Assembly (NCBI GenBank): GCA_963575745.1
Contig: CAUYUJ010003025.1
Location: 62,001-126,000 of the forward strand
DNA from: Prorocentrum cordatum
Lineage: Eukaryota > Sar > Dinophyceae > Prorocentrales > Prorocentraceae
Reading direction: 5' to 3'
Length of the DNA stretch: 64,000 nt
The position numbers and the translations under genes are program-made. Shown one piece after another: positions 1 to 10,016 of this stretch; within the stretch, counting starts at the first letter, position 1; every line of letters starts with the position of its first letter. The notes under the pieces are model-generated. The model saw nothing but the letters and a program-made list of their open reading frames with translations. It searched no databases and had not been told where the DNA came from.

Positions 1-1
1 G

Positions 2-1177
2 CTGATCGACTCGTGGGGTCACACCACAGTTGTTCTACTGACTGATGGCGAACCCGCTATCGTAGCCATAGCCGAAGATGTCAAGAAGCATCGGAGCCAT
101 GGCACCATCGTTCGTAAAGCCGCCGCGCATTCTCATCAAAGTATGGGGCGCGTGGAAGGCGCCAACTCTCTGGCAGCGGGCCTCTTGAGGACCTTCAGGT
201 TCGCTCTGGAGAAGCGGTTGGAAGTCACGCTCGACGCCGACCACCCGATCCTACCCTTCGTGACGAACGCGATCGGCTGGTACATCACACGATTCCAGCC
301 GCGGGAGCACGGAGGGTCCTCCTACAAGTTTCTCTTTGGCAAGGAGTACGATGGAGAAGTCGCCGAGATCGGCGAGCAGGTTTGGTATAGGATCGCTGGG
401 CGGGTAGCCAGCGGTCAGGGCAAGTTCGAGGCCCGCTTTGCTAAAGGCGTGTGGGCAGGCAAGTCGGAGTTCGACGACCAGCACCTAGTCGTGGACTTGC
501 AGCGCGGGCTCCTCAAGGTGCGCACGGTGCGTCGCATGCCCGAGGAGTTCCGCTGGTCCGAAGACCTGCTGAGGCAGATCAGCGTGACGCCCTGGGACCC
601 CACGCCAGCCAGGGCCAAGGAGATTGCGAGGCCCAAGGGCCTCTACATCACAGAGAGGATGATCGACAGACATGGACCGACTTCAGAGTGCCTCAAATGC
701 TCCACAGGACGAGGACAGCACTCCGACGCTTGCAGGCAGAGGTTCGAGCACATCGTCCAGGAGGAGCTCGAGCGGAGGCTCAAGACTGAGGGAGCCTCGC
801 CAGCGACACCAGCGCCGCCAGGAGTGACGCCTGGCACGCCCGTGCCTGAGAGTGCGCCTGGTCCAAGTCAACGCTCGCAGCCTGAGGGCCGAGCGCCGGG
901 CACGCCGAGGCCAGGAGCGCAGGTGCAGGAGGGCACGTCAGACCAACATCCCAGGAGCTCTGTCGGGAACATCCCCGACACGCCGATGGACACCAAGGAC
1001 GACACGACTCGCAAGCACCAGGTCGAGGCTGTAGAGACCGAGGACCAGGGCGGCAAGCACTGGGAGGATATTCGAGCCGCGCTCTTTCTTATTCTTTCGC
1101 CACAGGTTTTTTCGCTGCAGGCTTTTTTTTTTTCTGTTGTGTGTTTGTGCTTCTTTTTTTATTTTTTTATTTTTTAA
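2..1177 (+). CDS. copia integrase, C-terminal part of the catalytic core plus C-terminal domain (partial)
   Basis: The reading frame is open from base 2, so this is the continuation of a pol polyprotein rather than a gene starting at the ATG at 143. It shows the second half of the RNase H-fold integrase core: an Asp in the context LLTDGEP (codon 44-46) and a Glu in GRVEG (codon 155-157), separated by 36 residues, as expected for the second D and the E of the DDE triad. The first catalytic Asp would be upstream of the window. After the core come a region resembling the copia integrase C-terminal half (YKFLFGKEY, about 320-350) and a Pro/Thr/Ser-rich linker (about 790-1000). The last roughly 25 residues (FFFSVV...) are only translation of the T-rich tract and are not credible protein. 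Confidence 0.8.
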   Translation: MIDSWGHTTVVLLTDGEPAIVAIAEDVKKHRSHGTIVRKAAAHSHQSMGRVEGANSLAAGLLRTFRFALEKRLEVTLDADHPILPFVTNAIGWYITRFQPREHGGSSYKFLFGKEYDGEVAEIGEQVWYRIAGRVASGQGKFEARFAKGVWAGKSEFDDQHLVVDLQRGLLKVRTVRRMPEEFRWSEDLLRQISVTPWDPTPARAKEIARPKGLYITERMIDRHGPTSECLKCSTGRGQHSDACRQRFEHIVQEELERRLKTEGASPATPAPPGVTPGTPVPESAPGPSQRSQPEGRAPGTPRPGAQVQEGTSDQHPRSSVGNIPDTPMDTKDDTTRKHQVEAVETEDQGGKHWEDIRAALFLILSPQVFSLQAFFFSVVCLCFFFYFFIF

Positions 1178-1450
1178 TTTTGATTGTTTTTTTTTTTTTT
1201 TTTTTTTTGTTTTTTTTTATTTATTTCTTTTTCGCTCGTTTTTTTCCCTTTTCTTTTTATTTTTTTTTTCTTTTTGTTCTTTTTTTTTTTTTTTATTGTT
1301 TTTTTTTTTTTATTTTTTTTTTTTTTTGTTATTGTATGTTTTTTTTTTTCGACTTTTTTTTTGTTGGTGCTTTAGCCTCGTGTTATCTTGACTTGTTTTT
1401 CAGGCGCAGGCGGTTTATTACGCTGTCTTCTCGTTTTTTTTTGTTTTTTC
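1097..1450 (+). repeat. T-rich tract separating integrase and RT
   Basis: About 350 bases of almost uninterrupted T with occasional G, C or A lie between the integrase linker and the region leading to RT. Any ORF through it encodes only Phe/Leu/Ser/Val stretches. It may be an expanded polypyrimidine tract (CAG trinucleotides occur at both ends, for example at 1400-1402, so an intron is conceivable) or the complement of an inserted poly(A) tail on the minus strand. I cannot choose between these by eye. Confidence 0.8.
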
Positions 1451-1458
1451 TTGGCGTC

Positions 1459-3886
1459 AGGCCTGAGGTGACCGTCATCGCGGGCTTGTCGGTGTGTGAG
1501 CTCGCGGTCTGCGAGGCGGACGACTCCGAGGAGTACGACCCCGTCTGGGACCCGATCCCCACGCCAGAGAGCCGATGCGACGGCAGATGCCCATCACATG
1601 GAGGACGGTGTGCACTTCGAGCTGACTTCCGTGGGGGCTGCGCCTGTCGGCTCTGCCTGATCCACGCTGCGCGCGCCGTGGAGGCCCCGAGCGCAGTGGT
1701 GGCGGGCCTGTACAGCATGTGGGCTGACGGTCTGGACGACGAGGTTGAGAGCCCGCAGATGGTCCACTACGACTACTACTCAGGCGAGCCGCTGGACGAG
1801 GAGCTCTACCAGGAGGGCAGGCGCGACGAGCTGGAGGCGATGCGGGAGTACGGTGTCTACTCGGAGATCCCCATCTCAGTGCCAGCCAGGTGGGAAGCAC
1901 GTCAGGGGCTTCCCGACCGCCCACATGAAGGGCGACAGGGTGCGCTGGAGGTTCGTCGCGACCGAGGTGAACGACAAGCACCGCGAGGACAACCACCAGG
2001 GCACGCCGCCGCTGATGGTCATCAGGCTGATCATTTCCCTCGCAGCGTCCAAGTCCGACGCTGACGGTGTGCACCGCCGCCTGCTGCGTGTCTGGGACGT
2101 CCGCAAGGCGTTCTTCAATGCGGACTTGGACGAGCTGGTCTACGTGCATCCAGGCTGGGAGCTGTGTCCTAAAGGCTTCTGCTGGGTCCTGCACAAGGCG
2201 ATGAACGGGGCGAGGAAGGCCTCGCAGCTCTGGGGCGAGACGAGCAAGGCAGCGATCGACGACGCGGGAGGCAAACCGCTGAAGGGCACAGCTGGCACCT
2301 ACCACTTCGAGAACCTAGTGGGTGACGGCATGGACGCCACGATGCGCTGCCACGGCGATGACTTCCTGGCGGAGGGCCACCGCGACACCCTTGACGCCAT
2401 TGGCAACTTCCTGGAGGCGAACTTCGAGGTCACCGAATCCGAGAGCATAGGCCCAGGTTACCCAGGTGAGCTGAACTACTTGAAGCGCATAGTGGGCTAC
2501 ACGAGCGAGCTGCCCGAGACCAGGATGCCAGGCTTCTATTGGGGCGCTGATCCGAAGCACGTGGAGGAGCTCATCCGCTGGGGCCACAAGTCGGGCTCCA
2601 AGGCTGCGCCTACCCCTGGAACAAAGGCTACGGGGGCAGGCATGAGGAATGCCCTGGACCCACTGCCCGTGGCCGAGGCCAAGTCGACCTCGTCAGCGGC
2701 GGGACTGAGCCTGTATGTCTCGAGCGACAGGCCTGACGCTATGTTCAGCTCCAAGACGATTATGCAGCGCGTCAGTAAGCCAAACGTCCTGATGAACGCA
2801 CGCCTGCACCGCCTGTGCAGGTACTACGAGGGCGCACCGAGGCTGCTGTGGTGCTATGAGCTCCAGGACTTGCCAGAGGTTCTGCGCGTGGACGCGGATG
2901 CCGACTGGGCGTCTACGACTAGCCTATTCAGGACGTCGACCTCTGGAGGAGTTGTTCGTTTCGGAGGCCACACGGTCGAGGCGTTCGCAGTCAGCCAGGC
3001 TACGCAGGCGTTGTCGTCGGGGGAGTCTGAGTTCTACGCCATCGGCAGTGGTGCCGCACGGGGCTTGCAGGCGAAGCACTTCCTCGGAGAGGTGGGCGTC
3101 ACCGTGCGCCTAGTCGTGGCCAGCGACAGTGCTGCAGGCAGAGGGATCTGCCAACGCCACGGCGTGGGAAAGGTGCGCCATCTCGAACTGCGGTACCTCT
3201 GGCTACAGGACCGCGTCCGACTGCGACAGCTAGAGTTGATCAAAGAAGCGACCACTGAGATGGTCGCGGACATCCTCACGAAGTACGTGGAATCCGAGAC
3301 CTTGTACAAGCACATGGCGACCATGAACCTGCGGCTCGTGCCGCTCGGAGCAGTGGTGGCGAGCGCGCTGCTACCGACGGCGCGCGGCCAGGAGACGGAG
3401 GCGGGCGCCAAAGGCGCGCCCTGGCTACTGATCGTGATGGCTCTGAGCATAGCGCTGCTCTCTTTTCTAGTAGGCTGTTGTGCTGGAGCCCGAGTGTGCT
3501 CCACCGCGGTTTGCTACGAGCGTCCAGAGACGCTGATTGATGACAGTGCAGCTCCTGAGCAGACCGCCAGCGACGGAGATGCGAGAGTGCAGCTAGTTCT
3601 TTCAAGGCTGACAGTGCCTGACTTACGGGCTACGGCTCGCGCGAACAAGATCGGCCTTGGGGTGGGCTACGTGAGGAAGGAGCGCCTGATTGAGATGATC
3701 ATCTCGGCTGGCGCGAGCCCTACTGTGGAGCAGGCAGAGCGCCTAGAGCGCGTTCGTGCCCTTCTTTCCAAGGCTGGTCTGAGTTGTTCTGTGCAGCCAC
3801 GCCTCCTGCTCACGAAGCAGGTGCTGGAGAGTCATTTGGTGCTGTTGGAGACGGCTTGCACGCCGTTGCGGAAGATCTCGGAGTGA
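1459..3886 (+). pseudogene. copia reverse transcriptase-RNase H with C-terminal extension, one frameshift
   Basis: RVT_2-type RT followed by a copia RNase H. The N-terminal part is read in the frame of base 1459 up to about 1890. The rest is read in the next frame to the stop at 3884-3886, so one indel lies near 1875-1895. RT motif A is WDVRKAF with its Asp at 2096-2098. Motif C is HGDDF with the two Asp at 2357-2362, where most copia elements have YVDD. RNase H motifs are DADADW (about 2890), GESEFYA (about 3020) and ASDSAAG (about 3120). After the RNase H end (about 3320) the protein continues for some 185 residues. This tail has a short hydrophobic stretch ending ALLPTARG, a strong membrane segment (LLIVMALSIALLSFLVG, about 3424-3474) followed by Cys residues, and a SAP-like helix-turn-helix (LTVPDLRATARANK, about 3610-3700). 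The tail is not part of standard copia pol. Confidence 0.85.
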
Positions 3887-4031
3887 TCACCGAGACTGGA
3901 AGTAGCGATGCAGCTTTTCGGCCCTTCACCGCTCCAAGCCTGAGGAGAGGTGTTCGGATATGTTACAATTCAGAGGGTACCCCAGCAGGTATTCCCAGGG
4001 CCAGGCTGAAGACAGAGAATGAGTTCTTGCA

Positions 4032-4054
4032 CCGTCGCCATATTTTGGCTCAAG
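4032..4054 (+). other. altered spliced-leader-like sequence (SL relic)
   Basis: The sequence matches the dinoflagellate SL exon (CCGTAGCC...GGCTCAAG) with one substitution (A to C at the fifth base) and a two-base AT insertion before the TTTT run. The 3' half, TTTTGGCTCAAG, is exact. It is not followed by GT, so it is not an SL RNA gene donor site. It reads best as a relic of a trans-spliced mRNA that was reverse-transcribed and reinserted. It lies 146 bases after the copia ORF; whether the two are connected is unknown. Confidence 0.55.
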
Positions 4055-4124
4055 AAATATATCCCCTCCCATCCATCATCAGAGTTTGGGGGAGGAGGAT
4101 TGCTTTGCAATATATTAAAACAAT

Positions 4125-4318
4125 CGCATTGAGGGGCACTGATTGTTTGAATCACAATCGCCCCAGGGCCCTGAGGCTTTTTTTCTCAGGGGGGGGGAAC
4201 AAGTCGGGCGGGGTGATCTGGCGTTGTTTGTTTCTTTTGTTTTGCCCCCCCCCTCCCTCTCCCAGGCCTCGGCGCCCTGGCCCTGAATGTGATTGAAACA
4301 ATCAGTAACCCTCAGTGT
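4125..4318. repeat. foldback (MITE-like) element 1
   Basis: Imperfect inverted arms of about 50 bases (left 4125-4177, right 4265-4318) share the core TGATTGTTTCAATC / GATTGAAACAATCA and the inner block ending GAGGC / GCCTC. A G-run follows the left arm and a C-run precedes the right arm, so the whole unit can fold on itself. No coding capacity was seen. A second copy follows directly in the same orientation, and a partial copy is at 6080-6153. Confidence 0.65.
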
Positions 4319-4346
4319 GATTCAGGGCAATTGATTAAAGCAATCA

Positions 4347-4540
4347 CACTGAGGGGCACTGATTGTTTCAATCGCGTTCAGGGCCATGGCCCCGAGGCTT
4401 TTCCTCTGCGCGCGGGGGGTGGGGTGGGGGGGGGAGGGGCGAACCAGAAAAAACAGTCGGGCGGGGTGGTCTTGCGTTTTTTTCTTTGCCCCCCCCCCCC
4501 TCCCGGGGCCTCGGGCCCTATGAATGCGATTGAAACAATC
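4347..4540. repeat. foldback (MITE-like) element 2
   Basis: This has the same architecture as the preceding unit: left arm 4347-4398 with CACTGATTGTTTCAATCG, G-run, a shared interior around TCGGGCGGGGTGGTC, C-run, and right arm 4508-4540 ending GATTGAAACAATC. The two units are joined by a short spacer (4319-4346) that itself carries the CAATTGATT...CAATCACACTGAGG motif, so they form a head-to-tail pair. Confidence 0.65.
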
Positions 4541-4679
4541 TTCCCCCTCGTTGCGATTGTTGCCTAACAGCGAAAGAATGATAGGTTTCTAATGGGGTCA
4601 AAAGAGAGCATCTGATGTCTCCCCAGGGGGGTCTGGGCGGGAGCCGGACAGCGTGAACGGGCTCGTTTTAAAACACAGT

Positions 4680-5241
4680 CACACACTTCGTGCTCGCGAC
4701 CTCCCAGAACTCCATTCCCGGGCCACATTTTGGATGCCCGGAGCCAACTGTAGGCCACTTCGTGCTCTTCGACTTCCCAGAACTCCATTCCCGGGCCACA
4801 TTTTGGATGCCCGGAGCCAACTGTAGGCCACTTCGTGCTCTTCGAGTTCCCAGAACTCCATTCCCGGGCCACATTTTGAATGCCCGGAGCCAACTGTAGG
4901 CCACTTCGTGCTCTTCGATTCCCCAGAACTCACATTCCCGGGCCACATTTTGGATGCCCGGAGCCAACTGTAGGCCACTTCGTGCTCTTCAAGTTCCCAG
5001 AACTCCATTCCTGGGCATGATTTTGAATGCCCGGAGCCAACTGTAGGCCACTTCGTGTTCTTCGAGTTCCCAGAACTCCATTTGGCATGATTTTGAATGC
5101 CCGGAGCCTACTGTAGGCCACTCGTGGTCTTCGAGTTCCCAGAACTCCATTCCTGGGCATGATTTTGAATGCCCGGAGCCAACTGTAGGACTTCGTGTTC
5201 TTCGAGTTCCCAACTCCATTCCCGGGCCACATTTTGAATGC
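4680..5241. repeat. 73-bp tandem satellite, about 8 copies
   Basis: A 73-bp unit (landmarks CCCAGAACTCCATTC, GCCCGGAGCCAACTG) is repeated about eight times with a few substitutions and small deletions; units near 5085 and 5210 are shortened. Because 73 is one more than a multiple of three, successive copies are read in successive frames, and all three minus-strand frames are stop-free over several copies. The long minus-strand ORFs here are therefore a by-product of the repeat. On the minus strand the unit contains complementary blocks CCGGGC/GCCCGG and GAGTT/AACTC that could form hairpins. Confidence 0.9.
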
Positions 5242-5915
5242 TGAGGCAGGCTGATGCTGAGGCTGAGGCTGAGGCAGGCTGAGGCTGAGGCCGAGGCTGA
5301 AGGCAGACTGAGGCTGAGGCTGAAGCAGACTGAGGCTGAGGCTGAGGCAGGCTGAGGCTGAGGCTGAAGCAGGCTGATGATGAGGCAGGCTGAGGCTGAG
5401 GCTGAGGCTGATCAGGCTGAGGCTGAGGCAGGCTGAGGCCGAGGCCGAGGCTGAAGGCAGACTGAGGCTGAGGCTGAAGCAGGCTGAGGCTGAGGCTGAG
5501 GCGGCTGAGGCTGAGGCAGCTGAGGCTGAGGCCGGCTGAAGGCGACTGAGGCTGAAGCTGAGCAGGCTGAGGCTTAGGCAGGCTGAGATGAGGCTAGGCC
5601 AGGCTGAGCTGAGGCAGGCTGAGGCTGAGGCTCAGGCTGATGCTGGCTGAGGCTGTGGCAGGCTGAGGCCGAGCTGAAGGGACTGAGTTGAGGCGAAGCA
5701 GGCTGTGGCTGAGGCAGGACTGAGGCTGAGGCTGAGGCAGGCTGAGAGGCTGAGGCAGGCTGAGGCTGAGCTGAGGCTGATTGCAGGCTGAGGCTGAGCA
5801 GGCTGAGGCTGAGGCCGAGGCTGAAGGCAGACTGAGGCTGAGGCTGAAGCAGGCTGAGGCTGAGGCTGAGGCAGGCTGAGGCTGAGGCTGAGGCAGGCTG
5901 AGGCTGAGGCTGTGA
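5237..5915. repeat. GAGGCT/GAGGCA hexamer array
   Basis: About 680 bases of degenerate tandem GAGGCT with interspersed GAGGCAG and GAGGCTGAAG variants. It begins where the 73-bp satellite ends and has no recognisable gene. The next 160 bases (5916-6075) hold a short GCGACT-like run and otherwise nothing I recognise. Confidence 0.9.
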
Positions 5916-6079
5916 CTGCGACTGCCGTTGCCACTGCGACTTTCATCGCGAATGCGACTGCGACTGCGAGAACAGCAGAATTCTACAACTGCATTCTCAT
6001 GTGAATCTTAAGGGGAATGCTTCCAGATATGCTCCTACACATCGTTGTTAGGTTGCTTTGCCGGGATAATTTGTTAATC

Positions 6080-6153
6080 GCATTCGGGCTGGGATGCTGA
6101 CGGTGATTGAAACAATCAGTGCCCCCCCCCCCCAATGTGATTCAACCAATCAA
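6080..6153. repeat. partial foldback element arm
   Basis: Contains GGTGATTGAAACAATCAGTG followed by a C-run and a second GTGATTCAACCAATCA. This is the arm-plus-homopolymer arrangement of the foldback pair at 4125-4540, 1.6 kb away. Only one side is recognisable. Confidence 0.5.
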
Positions 6154-6312
6154 GCGCGCCGCGCGTTGGCCTCCAGACCGCTACTTGAGAATCCCCCGTT
6201 CTCGGGTGGCTGAATCTGCAGGCAGGGCGACGACCGCCGCCCTAGAATCCCCCGCCCTCAATCCTTCAAGGGGCACGTTGTTCCTCTTGGCAGTCGCATA
6301 TTCTGGAAATGT

Positions 6313-9300
6313 TTGAACCCGGACATCAACAGGTCCGCGGCGAAGTTTGACGAGACAACGCGAGATGGTTTGCCCATGGCTTATCACCTCCACTCCGGTG
6401 GGCGCAGGTCCAGCGACTACCTCGTCATCGACACGGCCACGTACGCTAAGAATCCCGATGGAGAACATTGCCATGTACATCGCGTCAGGAACATTGATTC
6501 CCGACGGAAGACTCGTTTTTCTTGTCCGAGAAGGTCTCCTTCGACATCACAATCCAGAAAAGCACGAATTAAAACCGTTCCAAACATCCGGACCCCTGGG
6601 AGTACCTGCGCAGGACGACCCTTCTGTTTTACCCAGAAAAGTGAGATGAGCACAGTATTTCCAAACCACCCGAACCAGAACCACCCGAGGTTTCCAGCCC
6701 CAGAGCACAGCCTCCCGAGGCACATGAGCCCACGGCTCCGGCTCCCGAGCCCGACTATTGGGAACAACGCGGCGAGGCTATGCTACGCCACATCCGGACA
6801 CCATGGACACATTTGTTTCGCCCACAGACGGTGTGATTGGTATTCCAGTCCCAGTAGATAAGATTGACGCTCTCCGTAACTTCGAGACTGCGTCAACTAT
6901 TGAGGGTGAGAAATACTTCCGCGACGCATGGGACGGCAGCGACAACGACCACCGCCACCTCAGTGAACCTTGGACCAGCATCGTGCGCTTCCACAAGCTG
7001 CCGTTATATCACGACCGACGGCAAGATCAACATCCACTGCCGCCAGACCTGCGCCCAGGCCACTCCCGACCAGACCACGTATTACCAGAATTATGTAATA
7101 GCATTACCAGAACTATGGAATAGCATGTCTTAGGAGTTCGCCAAAGATGTGCTTCGCGCGCGGAAGACGCGCCACGACTCCGCCCGTCGCGTCTGGACAC
7201 GAACCGACAAGAACGCCCACCATTTCCAGACTACCAGCGGCGACGGACCACCATGGACCACTGTGGAACGACGTATTACTTACGACCTACACAACAACAC
7301 CGTCATCCGAGACGAGAATGTGCATTCGTCAAGAATACGAACGACCTGGAAAAGAAGCAAATGTGGATACTCGACGCGGTCATGGAACGTGACGAGGTTG
7401 TACGAAACGCCCATAAGGATCCCAAAAAGGTTCACTTCGCCAACATCCTGGAGCTTCTATTTGTGAAACATGCTGGGTTACCTCCCGAACTACAGAAGTA
7501 CAGGGGACGCGTTGTGGTACACGGCGACAACATGAGACGAGAGCGGCTTGGCCGCTGTGTTCGCCGACGCCGCTTCCAGCGCCTCCTACATCGAGGCCTC
7601 CAAGCTATGCGATGCCACAGCTCTGTTGCCCGGCAATGGCGGTGAACAGGGTGATGCCCTAGGGGCATACACTCAGGCCTTGCTCTAGGGAGGCGGCCGC
7701 ATTGACCCAGTAGATCATGGATTGCTTTAACTAAGTGGCGACAAATCTTTTCTTTGGCGAAATGCAAGAATCCGGTATGCCGATTACGACTTGCTCTCCG
7801 CGTCCATCCACTGGCGGTTGTCTTCTGGGGGCGCCATTGCCGTGCGAGTCTTGAGTCGGTGGGGTTCAGCCCCATTCCCGGCTGGGAATTTGCATGGAAA
7901 CGCGACAAGCTGAATCTCATCCTGTCTGTATATGTTGACGACTTCAAAGTGGCAGGACCCGCGGCCAACCTCAAATTGGGATGGGTTCTCATACGACAGA
8001 GTGGCATCGATCTTGACCCACCCACACAGTGTGACCATTACCCGGGACGTGGCCAGGATTCATGGCAGGTGCCGCAGGACGCCTTCGACAAACGCACGCA
8101 TGCGATCCGACCCATGCTCCCAGAGCATGAACACAAACATCACACTTCGACGTCCAACGTACGTGGGATTAGACACGACATGCTTGCCTGTACTGACCAG
8201 CACATCGAAAGATATTTGGAATGGGTTTCCCAGTTGCTCGGGATGCCCGGATCGCGACGAAAAAGGTCGTCATCGCCCAAGCCTCGCGCAACCAAGCCTC
8301 GATCTCATGCGCCGGTTGGCAAACCGCGTCTAGATCTTGTGCGTCGGTTGAAAAACCCACGAGCGACGCCACAGGCATCGCCTACCGCGATCTCCCGCAT
8401 GCCGACGCCCCTGGTACTGAAGATACTTCGTTCACTGACAGGGATCACGAGGACGCGGACGTCCTCGGACCGGACGCCGCCAATGTTCTAATGCAGATGT
8501 TGTACCTTGCCGGGTGCTGCCGATTGGATATTGCACGCCCTGTCTGCATGCTTGCACGGGAGATCACGAAGTGGAATTACGCTTGCGATAGGCGACTACA
8601 TTCCTTGGTATGCTACTTGAAGCCAACGCGTTTACACTGCCTGCACGTATGGATTGGTAATAGTTTGGATCGAATCTCGATCGTGCTCTTCACTGATGCC
8701 TCGTTTGCGGATTGCGTCAACACGTCGAAGTCAACCGCTGGCGTCTGTGTCGCGCTGGTGGGGCCGAGCACGTTTTTCCCATTGAAGTCTGTGCGCAAAA
8801 AGCAGACTGCGGCACTGCGCTCTTCCGCGGAGTCGAAGAGGCACTTGACGCAGCTCTACGTACAGAGGGCTTGTCTCTCCTGTCATTATGGGAGGCCGCG
8901 GCGCGCAGCGCAAACGGCGGCGCATCACTGGCCGGCAAGAAGAAGCGTCACAAAACATCACCACGACGGGCCCCGCCCACGCGAGCTTCTTCTCCCCGCG
9001 CCAAGGCATCGACGAGAGCTACACCACCATCACCCACATCATCCCACCACATCATGCACGATGACATCGTGCTTCATGTTACTCGCCCCCCGACCACTCC
9101 GACACCACCTCCGATGGCCCATCTTATTGCGGCGGAGGACAGCGAGGCCGCGACTACGATCGCCCACAAAGGACGAACACCAGCACCCCACCATCTACAT
9201 CGTACACACCGCTTCAACATCGATTGGATTATGGAGACATGTCAGCAGGAACACATACAGTTAACATACGTGAGAACAAAAAAACAGGCTGCCGACGCGA

Positions 9301-9365
9301 TGACCAACAAAGTCGAGCCAAAAAAGGCCCACCTTCTGCAAGAGTTATCAGAGCTGTTACTGATT
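6313..9365 (+). pseudogene. second Ty1/copia-type RT-RNase H, multiply frameshifted
   Basis: Pieces of one copia polyprotein occur in order but in different frames. A pre-RT segment (DPKKVHFANILELL and QKYRGRVVVHGD, about 7410-7540) is followed by RT palm motif C, YVDD, intact at 7931-7942 (SVYVDDFKVAG). A connection segment comes next (LYLAGCCRLDIARPV, about 8500-8545). RNase H follows, with FTDASFADC (about 8690-8715), SKSTAGV (about 8730) and, in another frame, the terminal EDSEAATTIAHK and YVRTKKQAADAM (about 9140-9305). In-frame stops interrupt 7670-7760. Earlier sequence (6313-7400) is plausibly the integrase C-terminal or linker part, but only weakly. The family differs from the copia element at 1-3886: motif C is YVDD rather than HGDD. 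Broken copy. Confidence 0.75.
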
Positions 9366-10016
9366 CCCCCGCCGCTGCGAATACAGCGAAGACGCCGGTT
9401 ATCGGCAAAGACGCCAGCCACTTGGCGGCTCTTGGGGCCAACGGTGTCTCTGTCTCGACCGTCCTTCGCACGCGCATGTGCCTTGCCCGTTGCGCGCCTC
9501 GCATGCCGCGCATCCGCGGCCGTTTTCCGGATCGCAGGCGATCGCGCGCACCTCTCCCCCCATCTTTTGGTGACAGAGGTCCATTAGCCGTCCAGCCTCG
9601 GCCCAGAATGGCGACCGCTCCGAACAATCTGCGCGGAATGCAGCTCGGAGGTCTGTCCCCCGCATGCGCCGATGGCGACGTCCGCAGCGGGCCCGCGCGC
9701 GTGTCCCAGCTCGCTCGTCGCCGCTCTTCGGAAGAGCCCTCAATGAGTTCTCTCCTGCACATGGTGGTGGCGCCCCAGCAAGCGGGGTCTCGTCACCACG
9801 TCCGCTCAGGCGGCGCAGGAGACCTCTGCGTTGTTGCATGGTCAGCAGCCTCCGCATCCCAATCCTTCCACTGCGGCGCCCAGCATGGCATTCTTGTTTG
9901 TCTGGGTGGCGGCCCTGGGATGATATCTAAAGGACTTCGGCCATCGACAACACGTTGCGCCAGCGCCCAGACTTCCTCTGGACTAACGCACCTGCGACCG
10001 GGTCTGACGGCGCCAA
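9366..10016 (+). other. region downstream of copia-like pseudogene, no recognised gene
   Basis: GC-rich and open in more than one frame, but no frame shows a recognisable motif. It could include a 3' untranslated region or LTR of the preceding element. No direct repeat of it was seen elsewhere in the window, so an LTR is not demonstrated. Confidence 0.4.

Larger units (their letters stand above)
1..3886 (+). mobile_element. Ty1/copia-type LTR retrotransposon, 5' end outside the window
   Basis: The order integrase, reverse transcriptase, RNase H on one strand is the Ty1/copia (Pseudoviridae-type) pol order, the reverse of gypsy elements. The gag and protease part would lie before base 1. The coding track is interrupted by a T-rich tract (about 1097-1450) and by one frame change near 1875-1895, so the copy is probably not functional as it stands. 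I could not identify a long terminal repeat after 3886. The end given is the end of the ORF, not a proven element boundary. Confidence 0.85.

Noticed and set aside
4564-5008. Minus-strand ORFs encoding a repeated EFWELEEHEVAYSWLRA protein
   Set aside because: They arise because the 73-bp unit has no stop in the minus frames and shifts frame each copy; no start context or flanking gene.
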